Below, piece by piece: positions 12,201-42,572 of a stretch of 64,000 nucleotides of DNA. The stretch is from Embiotoca jacksoni (taxonomy: Eukaryota; Chordata; Actinopteri; Embiotocidae). The notes below the pieces were generated by a model that did not search any database, was not told the DNA's origin, and worked only from the letters and a program-made list of their open reading frames with translations. The stretch covers positions 13,466,318-13,530,317 of the forward strand of contig JAKOON010000011.1 in the NCBI GenBank assembly GCA_022577435.1, read 5' to 3'. A program made the position numbers and the translations under genes. Numbering within the stretch: the first letter of the stretch is position 1; every line of letters begins with the position of its first letter.

Positions 12201-13046
12201 AGCTGGAGATGATGAAATGTGTCTCTGCACCCTCCTGTCTGATGGAAACGATGGGTAACATAGAAACAAACCAAAAAAAAAAAAAAAAGAAAACAGGCCT
12301 TTGTAATGACAATGATTCTGTTCAAGAGAGAAAATGACAGATATTAGTTTCGTTATCAATAAATGAACTTGAGTAAAAAAAAAAAAAATAATAAAAAGGG
12401 AGATGACCAGTAGATTTTTGGCTCTTCTTCCATTTTACCCACAAGACCTCACCATCCTCACCAGAGTGACCATGTCATGTTTCTCCTCCACCCTCTTATG
12501 ATTTCATTCACAGACATCATTTTCTATGTAGCTGGCTAAACACCGACGACACACACAGTCGTGTTACTTTTATCAAATGTGGGGTCAGAGACTGACCGGT
12601 GCGGGGTTTTTAATTTTTTTTTTATATCACATCGAGGTTGGATTAGCCCGGTGGCATCCAAAGTGTTCAGCAAATATCCAGGCCAGACTTGTTAGCCCCC
12701 CCTACCCCCCCCTCCCCTCCGCCCCTGTCAAGTCACTCTGGACCCACAATCGGCACTAAATAGATAAAAGTTACAACGTGGTAAACAATAGCAGGTGCTC
12801 TTAAGTTACAGCTCATTTACAGCTCATGCTGAATTTCCATTTAAATGGCAAATAAACACGGAGAAACGCGAATCGCATCAAGCACCTCGGAGGAGAGTCC
12901 AGGAAGTAGTCTCAGCCAAATGCTATGCTACCGCTAGCTGGCTTGTGTAAAGCGACACTGACATTTTCCACATAATAAAAGCTCAATCGTAAATAAGCAT
13001 CACAGGCATTCATCGCGAACGCAAAAACTCACAAAAGGAAGCTCAT
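5414..13046 (-). CDS. mob1b: MOB kinase activator 1B (complete, 6 coding exons, 216 aa)
   Basis: Exons on the minus strand are 13046-13033, 11662-11496, 9330-9237, 8823-8690, 5824-5661 and 5491-5414. Donors and acceptors are all GT-AG, and the joined frame gives 216 aa, the family length. MOB1 is the adaptor and co-activator of LATS1/2 and NDR kinases in the Hippo pathway. It is phosphorylated by MST1/2 on T12 and T35, and both residues are present. The zinc ligands C79, C84, H161 and H166 are all in place. Paralogue-specific residues (G6, M43, V57, and DFCTEESC at 77-84) favour MOB1B over MOB1A, as does the adjacent dck. Unusual: residues 141-142 read KR where mammalian MOB1 has PK. Exon 1 carries only 14 coding bases (MSFLF...). 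An in-frame ATG at 11673 belongs to intron sequence and is not the start. Confidence 0.97.
6254..6276. repeat. Poly-C/poly-G tract, 23 nt
   Basis: This is an uninterrupted run of 23 C on the plus strand in mob1b intron 4. The pre-mRNA would carry G23, which is able to form G-quadruplexes. Confidence 0.95.
6715..6741. repeat. (TAC)9 microsatellite
   Basis: Nine perfect TAC units lie in mob1b intron 4. Confidence 0.9.
6847..7322 (+). mobile_element. Short non-autonomous element, copy 1
   Basis: About 475 bp are clearly similar, in the same order, to 62406-62950. Shared blocks include GTGACCATATTTGG, TCTGGCTCGATCTGATTG, GTAACCTGACTGCACCACAG, AAACTAATAAGAAGGAGCGA, GTTGAATGGGAGTCTA and GAGCCGACCCTCTGGTGG. 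The shared right end reads TATACAGTCTACGG. There is no coding capacity. The left boundary is uncertain. Confidence 0.8.
9161..9189. repeat. (AAAT)n short tandem repeat
   Basis: About seven near-perfect 4-bp units lie in mob1b intron 3, close to exon 3. Confidence 0.85.
9331..11495 (-). other. mob1b: mob1b intron 2
   Basis: This is a 2.2 kb intron, AT-rich with several T and A runs (for example 9577-9595). The acceptor CTTTTTCAG lies at 9331-9339 read on the minus strand. No gene or recognisable repeat was found. Confidence 0.6.
11663..13032 (-). other. mob1b: mob1b intron 1
   Basis: This is a 1.4 kb intron with donor GTGAGT and acceptor TCACAG. It has A-runs at about 12273-12289 and 12376-12388 and no coding sequence. 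Confidence 0.6.
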
Positions 13047-13452
13047 GTTTCCTCGGAGAGCAGAAAATGTGTCTCTTGGCGAGGAGCTCGCAAGCAAAAG
13101 AGTGGACCCAAAAAAAAAAAAAAAAAAAAAAAGGGGGATTGTTTGTCCAAACTCTGGAGTCTCTGACGTCCTCTGGTTCCTCTCTTTCTCTCTCGAGCTT
13201 CGTCAGTGGAATATCGGGAATAAATATGACTGTAACCGAAACAACTCCACGCCAGTAAGAAAATAAAAAACACGGGTTTGTTTCACACGCAGACCAAGTC
13301 CACTATCTGCTGCTCTGTACGCTGAGAGGCAGCAGCGTACTGAATGTAACGCTGACTTCTTCATCTGCCGTTCAGAGCAGATCAGACGCAGTTCTGCCGC
13401 GTGCTGCCACCCAGTGGACGGAAACTGTCAGTGCAGGTCATATCAATGTATT

Positions 13453-13497
<45 letters not shown>

Positions 13498-15329
13498 GAG
13501 CTTTTTATTTAATAGTAGGAGCTATTTACTCGTAATATTTTTTTTAAATTTCTCTAAATCTGGTTAACTGTATTTATTTTCTTTATATAAGATAGATTTT
13601 GATAGAATTTTCCTTTTCTGGTTATTTGTTTAGTTTTATTATTTATTTGTTTATTCTGGTAGTATTTTGTTCACTAATACATTTTTTTCTTTACTTTTCT
13701 TTTTTCTTTTTTGGAGGGAAAATTGGGTAGGACCATTGGTACCTGAGGTTGTTTTGGTAGGTACCACCATGCACTTGGGGGTGGTCCTATGTTGTTTTGT
13801 TTTTTCCCAGAGCATTAGAGGCAGGGAAGCATGATTCCTTTGTTCTTCTGCTTGCTTGTTTCCTATATGATGAATGCATCAAAAAAAAATGTAGTGGTTT
13901 TGTGTGGACAGTGGATTCCTTTGTCTGCGTAAACAACATGGTGCATCAGTGGTCCCTTGTTTATTAAAGCTTGATTTATGTTTGTTTGAGTAACAAAGCA
14001 ATTTATAATTAGCCAGAATTTTTGCAATAAAATAGAAGACGAGACGCCTGGTCATTTGTCAAAGGAGATGACAGACATATGTCTGTAATAATGCATCAGT
14101 GTATCATAATGTAATCATGTAATTATGTTGTATTTACAAATACTTTCGATTTTGCTGATGTCCTTCTCTAATTTCAACCTTCAGGTCTGTTTGGTAGCTT
14201 TTTTAGTCATGTGTTTATAAGTTTTGTATTAGGCCTACATAGTTGATTTAAAAAAATATTCATAGCACCTTAAAATTAACCATTGTTTTGAACATGAATT
14301 CCTTGTTTTCATGTAAATCCTGTATAATTGCATTTGTTGGATTAAAAAAACAAAAAGCCACAAGATGGCGCTGTTTTTCAAAATTATAAACCAATATCTT
14401 TGAACGCAACAGCGACAAAGGCCTACAGGCGAGCCGTGATGCCTTCAACCACCCTCGTAAATATGATCCTTTTTGGGCAATTTCCAAACCTTCCATATCT
14501 CTCACCTTTTCTCTTCACTCTGACTGTCATACCATATCCGAAAGATACTCAACCACATTTTGGGGGGTGTAAGAGATAAACAATAAAAGTAAAATAAATT
14601 AAAAAAAAAAATCAATCTGATTTGTATATAGATAGAGACAGAGATCAGATATAAATGTCGTTGCTTTCATAGAGATATATGGGCCTAAATATGTCTTCCA
14701 CCACTGGTTTTAAAAGCAATTTTACCCTACCACATTATCCCAACTCTATATCTACTTATTTATTTTAAATTGTATTCTATTTTATGTATTTTTCTATATA
14801 ATATTATGCAACCCCCCCCCCCCCCACCACCACCACCCTCCCATTGCACCAATCTGTACTTGCACTCCTAATCTTTTTGTATTTTCAAAAAAAAAAAAAA
14901 AAAAAAAAAACCACAACAACAAAGGGCTTTTCAACGACTACTCCTACGTTTGACCGATACCCGTCGAGCACTAGGACCCCGCAGCCGCGTTTGTCAGCTG
15001 ACGAGGCTGCCAGTTATATGCGACGCGAGACCGTACGACTGTATGGCCCGAAGCTTTTTCAGCTTGTTGCGAAAACGGATGTACTCGGTGTAACAGGCCC
15101 ATGTCTGAAAACCCAGACTGACGGTCACATTTCGACAGAAAGTCAGCCGCACACACGGGGCACGTCGGCCGAGCCGGAGCAGGTAAAAAAAAAAAAAAAA
15201 AAAAAAAAAAGCCCCCTCTCTGCACCCCTAAAAAAAAAAAAGCCCGGCCCTGGAAGGTACGCATTTATTAAGTGAGTCATTTGATGACAAGTGCTCTCTG
15301 CGTGTTATTTCTTTATCCGCAGCAGCAAG
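13047..15329. promoter_or_regulatory. mob1b / tnpo1 head-to-head upstream region
   Basis: This 2.28 kb separates the divergent start codons. The two ends (about 13047-13430 and 14930-15330) are richer in CpG. The middle is AT-rich, with a (TA)~18 run at 13457-13494 and a C-run at 14812-14825, so two separate promoters are more likely than one shared core. The tnpo1 start is preceded by an acceptor-like TTTCTTTATCCGCAG ending at 15322, so at least one upstream non-coding exon is expected. GAAG/GTACGC at about 15251-15260 is a possible donor. A-runs sit at 14888-14910, 15184-15210 and 15230-15241. No other gene was seen. Confidence 0.45.
13457..13494. repeat. (TA)n microsatellite
   Basis: About 18 TA units form a perfect alternating tract between mob1b and tnpo1. 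Confidence 0.95.
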
Positions 15330-34538
<19,209 letters not shown>

Positions 34539-36473
34539 CCGTTTCCACAGCGCTGTGCCTCATCTCTGGGGTCAGTCCTCCGCTCTCGGATCATTTCACC
34601 ATGTCGAAGTTGTCCCGCAGTCTAACGAGGCCTCTCTCTCTTTCTCCGCGCAGGTCATTCACTACGGGAGACAATATAGGGAACCGTCCCAGGGAACATG
34701 TTACCCTTTACTCGGGGGGAAGGGTCTGCCTGCTGACGGGGAAAGGGAAGGGGGTGCCGACCTCCTCCCCGAACCGGGTGGACGGGGTGGGAGGGAGGTG
34801 GTAGCTGCAGTTCCTCAGTGCCCCCTGTGCACAGGCTATAGGGGAGGGGAGGGGGTGGGGGGTGCTGGCAGAGCAACCTTATCATGGGAGGTTAAATTCA
34901 TGTTAATCATACCTCGATCAGAAATAATTGAAATTATCCCCTGATCTTTTTTTTTCTTTCTCTCCATTTCTTTTCCCCCAAAATATCTTTTTTTTTTTTT
35001 TTTTTTTTAACCACTAGAAAGAAATGTAAACATAAAATGAAGATCTTTGCAAAACCCTGTAAAGTATTTGCTCTTCAATTATTAGTCAGATGAGGGGGAA
35101 ACCTTAATGCGGAAAAAAAAAAAAAGTGGTTTTGAAGGGGCAGATATGCATTTATAAGAAGACTGTTCTTTAATAAGAAGAAATATAATGGAGTGAAGGT
35201 TAGCTTAAAGCTAAGTTGTAGCCGAAGGATGCATTTTATTGCATCTGGCCCTGAAAACTAGATTATTATTATTATTTTTAATTTTTTTTTTTTTTTTAAC
35301 AATGCTGCATATCACCGAGAATGAGTTATTTCAGAGTTCCTATTCTTCAGCGGGGCGCGGGGCTGTTAATTACGTCACCAGAGAAGCACAAGATTTACCT
35401 TTTTAAGAGCAGCTTTTCTGGGAATAGGTAGCATGCGTATATCATCGTGGAAAAGCTGTTGAACTTTAGTGCCGTTTTGTGTTTTGCGTTCGACAGCTGT
35501 CATCGGCCCTTTCGATAAGGTTTCTTCTTGTGATTTGTATTCCCTTTTGTTTTTTCTTCTGCCAGAGAATTACGGCCATCAGCTGTAATGTAGCATGACA
35601 GGGTTTACACACCGAACTTTTAGGAAAAAAAACAAACAAAACAAAAAACAAAACAAAAAAAAAAACGTGTCAAATCTTGGCTGTGATGTGACGTCGGAGT
35701 GGAGCTGTGGTTTTTTTCAGGGGGGGACGGGGGAGGGCGGGGGGGTTTCCGGTCTCGTGGCATGAATGTGACGCGGACGTTCATCGGCAAGCATATCAGA
35801 GCTTTAGATTTACAGTCCTTTTAAAAACAAAAAAATAAATAAATAAAATGTTTTTGTCCGGGCCACGTGGAGGAAACACGGAGGAGGATGCGGGGGTCGC
35901 ATCCTCTGTGTCGCTCATTATTTTATCGTTTTCCTTTTTGGACTTCTACCACAATGACACAAATCCTCTTTCTGTGATTTTTTTTTTAAATTTTTTTTTT
36001 TTTTTTTTTTTACTGTCAGAACCATACAAACCCACCAAATCAATGTTGGATATGTTTTATTTCTTAATGTACCGAAGTTTCGTTATTGGGCTTCTTTTGC
36101 TAAAAGCATGATCTCCAGGATGACTGTGTAACGTTTCGGGTGGTCGTCACTGTGGGGTACTTGGATGCTTTCATCTTTTGCATGTTGGTGGCCCCTCACC
36201 CCCGCCCCTCCCTCCCTGACATTATAATGGTAAGGGGATTGTGGGTGGGAAGGGAGGGAATTAGGGGAGCTTCAATTAAAAGTTAAAAAAAAAAATAAAA
36301 AAAATAAAAAGTACATAGTAATCATTTATGTATCGCTACACTGGGACTTTTTATGACTTCACGTGAATCTTGCTGGAGTGTTCTCCCTAAACTTTTTACC
36401 CCATAGCTGGATGTATAGTTCTTAAATACTGTGAAAGTACAAGAATGTTATTGTCTCTGCTTGTTTTGTGCTG

Positions 36474-36474
<1 letters not shown>

Positions 36475-36510
<36 letters not shown>
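36475..36510. repeat. (TA)n microsatellite
   Basis: This is an alternating TA tract in the probable tnpo1 3' UTR. Confidence 0.95.
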
Positions 36511-36512
<2 letters not shown>

Positions 36513-37120
36513 ATTTTTTTTTTATTTTTTTTTTAAGTGTCTAAGTGTTTAAGTTACAGCTAGCCTGAATGTATTCCATGATGGGTTTGAGAGATAGGAA
36601 GATTTTTATAATTGTTGTTTTTTTGTTGTTTTTTTAAAGACACCCAGCCAGTCATGTTCCCTCTGCTGGCCAGAGTAATAACTGCAGTATTTTAAACCTT
36701 TTTGCGATGCAGGCGACATGCACTTACAACTTTAAATAGCAAGTGCTTGAAAATGAACGATGTCGCCGAAACCCTTGAGACTATGACCTCGGGGTTAACA
36801 CAGATTATTGATAAACTATTGCTGCTGAAAATGTATTTACCTAATACAATAAGCATCTCGATGCAATTGGATTATTAAGATTGTAGATGTAGTTTCATCC
36901 TGTCACAATAAGAAATGCGCAAGTGCTCTGTTGGATTCAATAAGGTAAATACAGGATTTAGCGCATCATGGAATACAGAGGCGAATACTCGTATGTATGC
37001 GTCACATCATTGTCGTGTTTTTGAAGTGATTTTTTTTTTTTTTTAATTTTTTTTAGTTTTTGTCTTGTCACATTCCAGCTGTTTGGCATGCAAAAAAAAA
37101 TATGGAGTCATCACAGCTTG

Positions 37121-37124
37121 ATGG

Positions 37125-37193
<69 letters not shown>
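37121..37193. repeat. (TG)~35 microsatellite
   Basis: This is a near-perfect TG array in the probable tnpo1 3' UTR. UG repeats of this length are binding sites for TDP-43- and CELF-type proteins. Confidence 0.95.
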
Positions 37194-37196
<3 letters not shown>

Positions 37197-38201
37197 TACG
37201 CAGTCCTGTTATTCTTTCATTGAAAGAGTGTAGGTCTATAAAACACGTTGTAACTGTGCTGTATTTCTGACTCGACTGCTGCTATACATTGTAGTTGTGT
37301 TTCACCACTTGAATATGTGTTTTCTATGTGTTAACCTCAGGTCGTTTGAGTCCAGTGTTATTTGTTTTTTTAGTTGTTTTTTTTTAATCATCATCCCCTC
37401 CCCCCCTTCCCCCCTTAACGTGTACGCCTTTATGCATCTCCTCAAACAACTACAGATTAGTAAAGAGCTTGCCCTTCATATTAGAAAACGGGATAACCGT
37501 GGGTGTCAATTGACGTTAGTTTTAAACGCGTGCAACACCGCTAGCTGTCAAATGTGATTACAGTTGCAAAGCAGCAGGGGTAAGAACAATTCAGAAATGG
37601 TAACGTGCACATACTTTATGTACTTTTTGTCGAAAGTGATTGTTATCATACTACGGTAAATAGTGTAACCTCTACACAACGCCTTGAGAGCAAATACTTT
37701 TAAGTTTTTTTTTTTTTTGCAATAGATATACAGTATCTAAATAAACCGGTACCACCTACTATAAAAGCGAAGAAGTTGGGTTGACAACTTATAAAGCAAT
37801 GTTATAAACATAATGTTTGCAAATATACGTTTGACTTTCTATGAAGCTTTATGGAAAATTTGTATTTTATAAAGCACCCACCAATATTAAGGAATGTCTA
37901 GTCAAAGAGCTCCTGTATTCTATAATTCAATTAGCCTTTAAACTTGATTAGATAATCTGCCTTCATCTTTTTTGCTAATAAAAGCGAAAACATCATTTTG
38001 ATAGACATGGTTTGATTTTTTTTTTTTTTTCCTTTTTTTTTTTAATAAGCTGCTGAATTTTAAAAAAGTAATACTTTTGGGGCCACCAAATATTTTGGAT
38101 CATGCAAAGACTCTATATTGTACTGTAGTAATTTTGTAATATTTGTAAGATGATATAGTGGGTGTGACTGGTTACCATTGCTTGAATCTGTACATTGTAC
38201 C

Positions 38202-38207
38202 AATAAA
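38202..38207 (+). terminator. tnpo1: Candidate tnpo1 polyadenylation signal AATAAA
   Basis: The hexamer is followed within about 30 nt by a GT-rich stretch (TGGGCCGTTGTCTTGTATT), as expected for a cleavage and polyadenylation site. It is the last hexamer before the solo LTR. Confidence 0.55.
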
Positions 38208-38610
38208 TTGTTTACATTATTATGGGCCGTTGTCTTGTATTTTCTCCCACTTTGTGGAGCATTTCTTTCCTGTTGCAGTTGCACTAAATTAACATGCAAA
38301 GAAACATAAGCATAAAGATTTTTTTAAATGACAAGCAGCAGTTTTTGTCTGTGCTTTCTCCCAATTGTTGCAGCATATACAGTAATGCAACATTATTGTG
38401 TATATTCACAAATGAAAATGTTTTCACATTCCTTTTGGAAATTATTGATTTGAATTTTCAGTTTTATTGGAAAAATATATTTATATTTTGGACCAATAAA
38501 ATTCTTTAAAAAAAATATTCTTTCATCTCTATAAGAATTACCAGTAGGACTCCTACTTCCTACTGGAAATAACTTATTCCCACCACTGCACCAACAATTA
38601 AATATATTAT

Positions 38611-39060
38611 TGTTAGAAAAATTACTCAAGAGGCTTGGTTCAAAATCAAACACATCGGACATTTATTCTTGAAAGAAGGAACACATACATGCACCCTCAA
38701 AGAGAGGTGTCCAGCAAAGAAGGGGCCTTCCCTCCTCTGTAGGTCAGCTTTTATACAGTGGGACAAACAGTAGACCATCACCCCCATTCCCTTTGTACCT
38801 GCTTTTGTACGGTAATACAGAGTTGGTTGTAGGTCACAAGAGTCAATTAGATGTGGAAAGAATCACTTGCAAATAAGACAGAAAACAAAGGAAACTTTTC
38901 GGGGCCTGAGACTTTCCGGAGCCACGATGCAAACAAGAGGAAGAGACAAATCTTTCCTTTCCATCATATCCCTCCTGTTTATACAAAGTATAACATAACG
39001 TGCATAAAAAGGAAAAAAAACAAAAGAATCTTTCCATCATATAAAAGAATCTTTCCATCA
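38611..39060 (-). mobile_element. Solo LTR of an endogenous LTR retroelement (450 bp)
   Basis: The element is flanked by a perfect 5-bp duplication ATTAT (38606-38610 and 39061-39065). Read on the minus strand it begins TGATGG and ends CTAACA, the usual TG...CA ends. In that orientation it has a TATA box TATAAAAG (38755-38748), and an AATAAA about 80 nt downstream (38667-38662). A 21-bp repeat lies at the start of its U3 part (39019-39060). No internal gag/pol sequence is nearby, so it is a recombined solo LTR. The family (ERV or Ty3-like) cannot be settled from the LTR alone. Confidence 0.88.
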
Positions 39061-39429
39061 ATTATGTAATTCATTCAATTTATATTTATGCAATTTTTCA
39101 AATTCACAACATCACAATCATACCTTAGGTTATGAAAGTTACAGTACACGTTTTGTTGAGCTATCACAATATGTTTTATATATATATATATCTATATATA
39201 TATAAATCACAACCAAACTGATGCTTCTACCACTGACTCGAAGTCTCAGGAAGTGGGCTGGAAACTATAAACAATGAGGAAGGGCCATAATAACAAAACT
39301 GTTTAAGCAGTAAGTAAATTGGTAAATAAGCAAATACGTAAGACAAAATAGTAAATAAATACGTAAATAAAAGCCCCAGTTTCAATTTAGTTTGTTTTTC
39401 TTTCATTTTAAGCATTAAATTCTCTGTGT

Positions 39430-39775
39430 TTTAGCACCGCTGCGGCATGTTTCCGCGAAGAGGGATTTACGCGGCGCACTTGAAGGCAGCATTTCACGCA
39501 GCGACGGCGCGTCTGGTGCATTTTATCCGCCGGTGGTAGCGCTGTTTCGCCCGGCAGAGTTTCCACGGTAAGAGAAGACAAGAGGGGTTGAGAGCCGCAG
39601 TACAGCCGGGCGGAGGTGGAGTCTGTAAGGTGGGGAGGGAGAAGAAAGGGGAGAGGAGGAAAACGGGGAAAGGCACATAGAAGAGAAACGGGGGGGGAGG
39701 ACTGTGGATGATTTACGCTTTAAAAGTTGCACAGCAACAGACGTGAGAGTTTGCGGCAAAGAGGAATAAAACAAG
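39430..39775 (+). promoter_or_regulatory. fcho2: Probable fcho2 promoter / 5' UTR
   Basis: This is the CpG-enriched stretch directly upstream of the fcho2 start codon (for example CGCAGCGACGGCGCGTC near 39498-39512), against AT-rich DNA to its left. No clear TATA box at a fixed distance. The transcription start cannot be placed. Confidence 0.45.
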
Positions 39776-40537
39776 ATGATAACGCCCTACTTCCTAGAGA
39801 ATTTCTGGGTAGGTGGTGCCTTTCTTTTTTTTTTTTTTTTTTTTAATTTATATTCGCCGTGTTTACACCGGTGCTATTCCTTATTATTCTCTCGCTGTGT
39901 TCCCTCCCTGCCATGTTCATGTCAGCCAGGAATCAAGTATTCATTCTCGTTGCAGAGTCCGGTTTACGGGTTCGCTTTCCCGCTGAAGCGGCAAAGTGTC
40001 CGGCTCCGCCAGACATACTGGTCAGCGGCCCCGCGGCCATCGATAATTTTCCTCGGCGATTATTTTTTTTTTTTGCCACCCCGGGGTTTTGGGCCTCCGC
40101 GAACCCATCTAACATGAGACCTCGGTGGAATCCACCCCTGCTGCCGCTAATTGGCTACGTCGGGATTGCTTGGAATGTTTATGGTCAGTTCCAAGAATGC
40201 TATTGGACGCCGCGGCTATCAGTCACAGCCCTCTCGCCGTTCGCGTCATTTTCTTCCGTAACAAAGTTTCAGTGAGAGGCCAGATGTTTAGTAACTTAAA
40301 ACAGCTTTTAAAAAAAATAAAAATAATAATAAAAAAAAAAACTACACGAATTCAGCCTCAAACTGAGCTGGACATTAGCTCATATTTTGTACAAACAGCA
40401 CTGTACTTACGTGTATTAGTATTACACTGTGTACTGTCCTGTCTGTGTGCTGCTTAAAGGTCGTTTCTGTCCCGATAATAATTTGACGTGGCTGTGTTAA
40501 AGCAGGTTGAAAAGCAAAAGCTTGAATTTACTGCTAC

Positions 40538-40569
<32 letters not shown>

Positions 40570-42502
40570 GTCTTTGCAAAACCACAAAGCCACAAAGACT
40601 TGCGTAGTTGAAAGTGAAAACAAGTCACACTGTACGTTAATTAGTACTGCTGCTTTTAGCCAAGGCCGTGTACTGTGTGGGTTTTTAATCTGTGGTCATG
40701 CATAAGGTCATAAGTGAACTGTTGCAGATGCTGAAAAGATATTAATTGATCACTTCTTTCACTATGAGACAGACTGAATATGGAGGGAGTGGGGAGGGCG
40801 GGGGGTGGATACATGCTTATAAATGTGTTATTGTTTGTTATGTTTCAATGACCTACAATTTTTGGGTGAATCTTTATTATTTATGTTGCCAAAATGTAAA
40901 TTTTCCAGAAAACAGAAGTTCACACGTTGTGTTTTCCAGGCTGGTGGAGTTATTTCTGTGTGTTTGTCAACCAGTTAGAAATAACCTCCATTCATAAAAT
41001 CCCTGTCTTCACCAAGGTGGGAAGCAACGAAGCCCTCGTTTTTTTAACCTCACTTAACCCCCACAGCTCCAGGTGCTTGTAGCGGATCTCCTCCTTACTA
41101 AAAAAAAAACACACAAAAAAAACAGATTAAAAGAGCATTTATTTAAAAACTACATTCAGTTTTATTTTATTTTCTAAAGGGGACTTCATCATTAACTAAA
41201 TGGAGGGGGAGAAAGAAGAGAGCTGAGACACACTCGTGATTCCTCAATCTGCCCTTTGTGCCCCACAAGAGGATCCAGTGATGGTCTGAGATCGGCTGTG
41301 GGTTTAACATGCAGGGCGCACTCGCACACGTACTTGGCATTAGGAGATGCATCCATTTCCCTTTTTGACCTGACTACAAATCATCACCCCAAGCAGACAC
41401 ACACACACGCATGCACACACGCACACACACACAGGTTGAGCATTTTTCACATCTATTTTTGAATTTCGCTCAAAACTCACTCTCAGTTTCTCCACTATCT
41501 CGTGATCTCTCACTCCGTGTGGCGAGACATTTTGGCAGGCTTTTTATTTTTTTTTTTTGCGCGTCTATAATCTTGGCTCAAATCTCCCATGTCGACAATA
41601 TGTGCCCTCAGCTGAATAAACAAGTTCTTTGGGTATTACGGAGCCAGACATGGTAATGCAGTGTTGTTTCTCTGTCAGAGTTGCAGCACTTGTCCGCTGG
41701 CCAGTGGCTAAAACATTTCCGCTGCATACTAGTTGCAGGCAATGTCTCATTTCCCCATTTCAATTTGTATTTTTTTTTCCCCAGTGTGTGAAATTTGCCT
41801 GTTTACGTGTGTGTGTGTGCGTGTGCGTGACATTTGCTGAAAGGTCTCGGCGTAACTGCAGGTAGTTGGCCTGATTCGTAATGGAGAAACTATGACGAGC
41901 TTTATGTTTAATGTGAAGCCCTCCGGCAGGTCATGGGAAAATAAGGTGGCAGTGTGATAAGCAAACAACGCTGATGGTGCCAAACAGCTTGAGGATGGCC
42001 TTCTTCTCTCTGCTGTCTGTAGTCTGTGTGTGTGTGTGTGTGGGTGTGGGTGTGGGTGCGTGTGTGTGTGGTGTAATACAGTCACAATGTCACTGCACAA
42101 GTTCAGGATCAGACGTAGGAAATGTCGCAATGACGCAGCAAAAGGCTGAGCGAAGAAAAAAGGTGGACGGTAGTATTTGTTTTAGGTTTGGCTTCTTTCT
42201 GGCAGAGCCACGAGAGTCAGTAAAAAAAAAGAAAAGAAAAGTCTTTTACTCTGTTACAGTGGAGTGACAACATTATGATCCCAACAACATCACTTTTTTG
42301 GTTCTGATTGTGACATAAAATCCCGCCTCACGGTGCTCGGCCACATTTCTGTTTACTGCTTTTTGCTCCACCTCTCATGAACACAGACCTATGAGTTTGT
42401 TTCTAGAGGCGGTAAAGTGGGTATTCGATAGGACCGACCTGTTGTGGCAGCCTTGCACTTGAAGTCGCAGTATTTCTGTTTCTACCACTAACAAAGCCCC
42501 GG

Positions 42503-42572
<70 letters not shown>

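Larger units (their letters stand above)
34539..38207 (+). other. tnpo1: Probable tnpo1 3' UTR
   Basis: About 3.7 kb follow the stop codon with no open frame of note. It includes T-runs near 34987-35008, 35280-35297 and 35985-36011, (TA)n at 36475-36510 and (TG)~35 at 37121-37193. A long 3' UTR is known for mammalian TNPO1. The extent here rests on the AATAAA at 38202 and is inferred. Confidence 0.55.
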
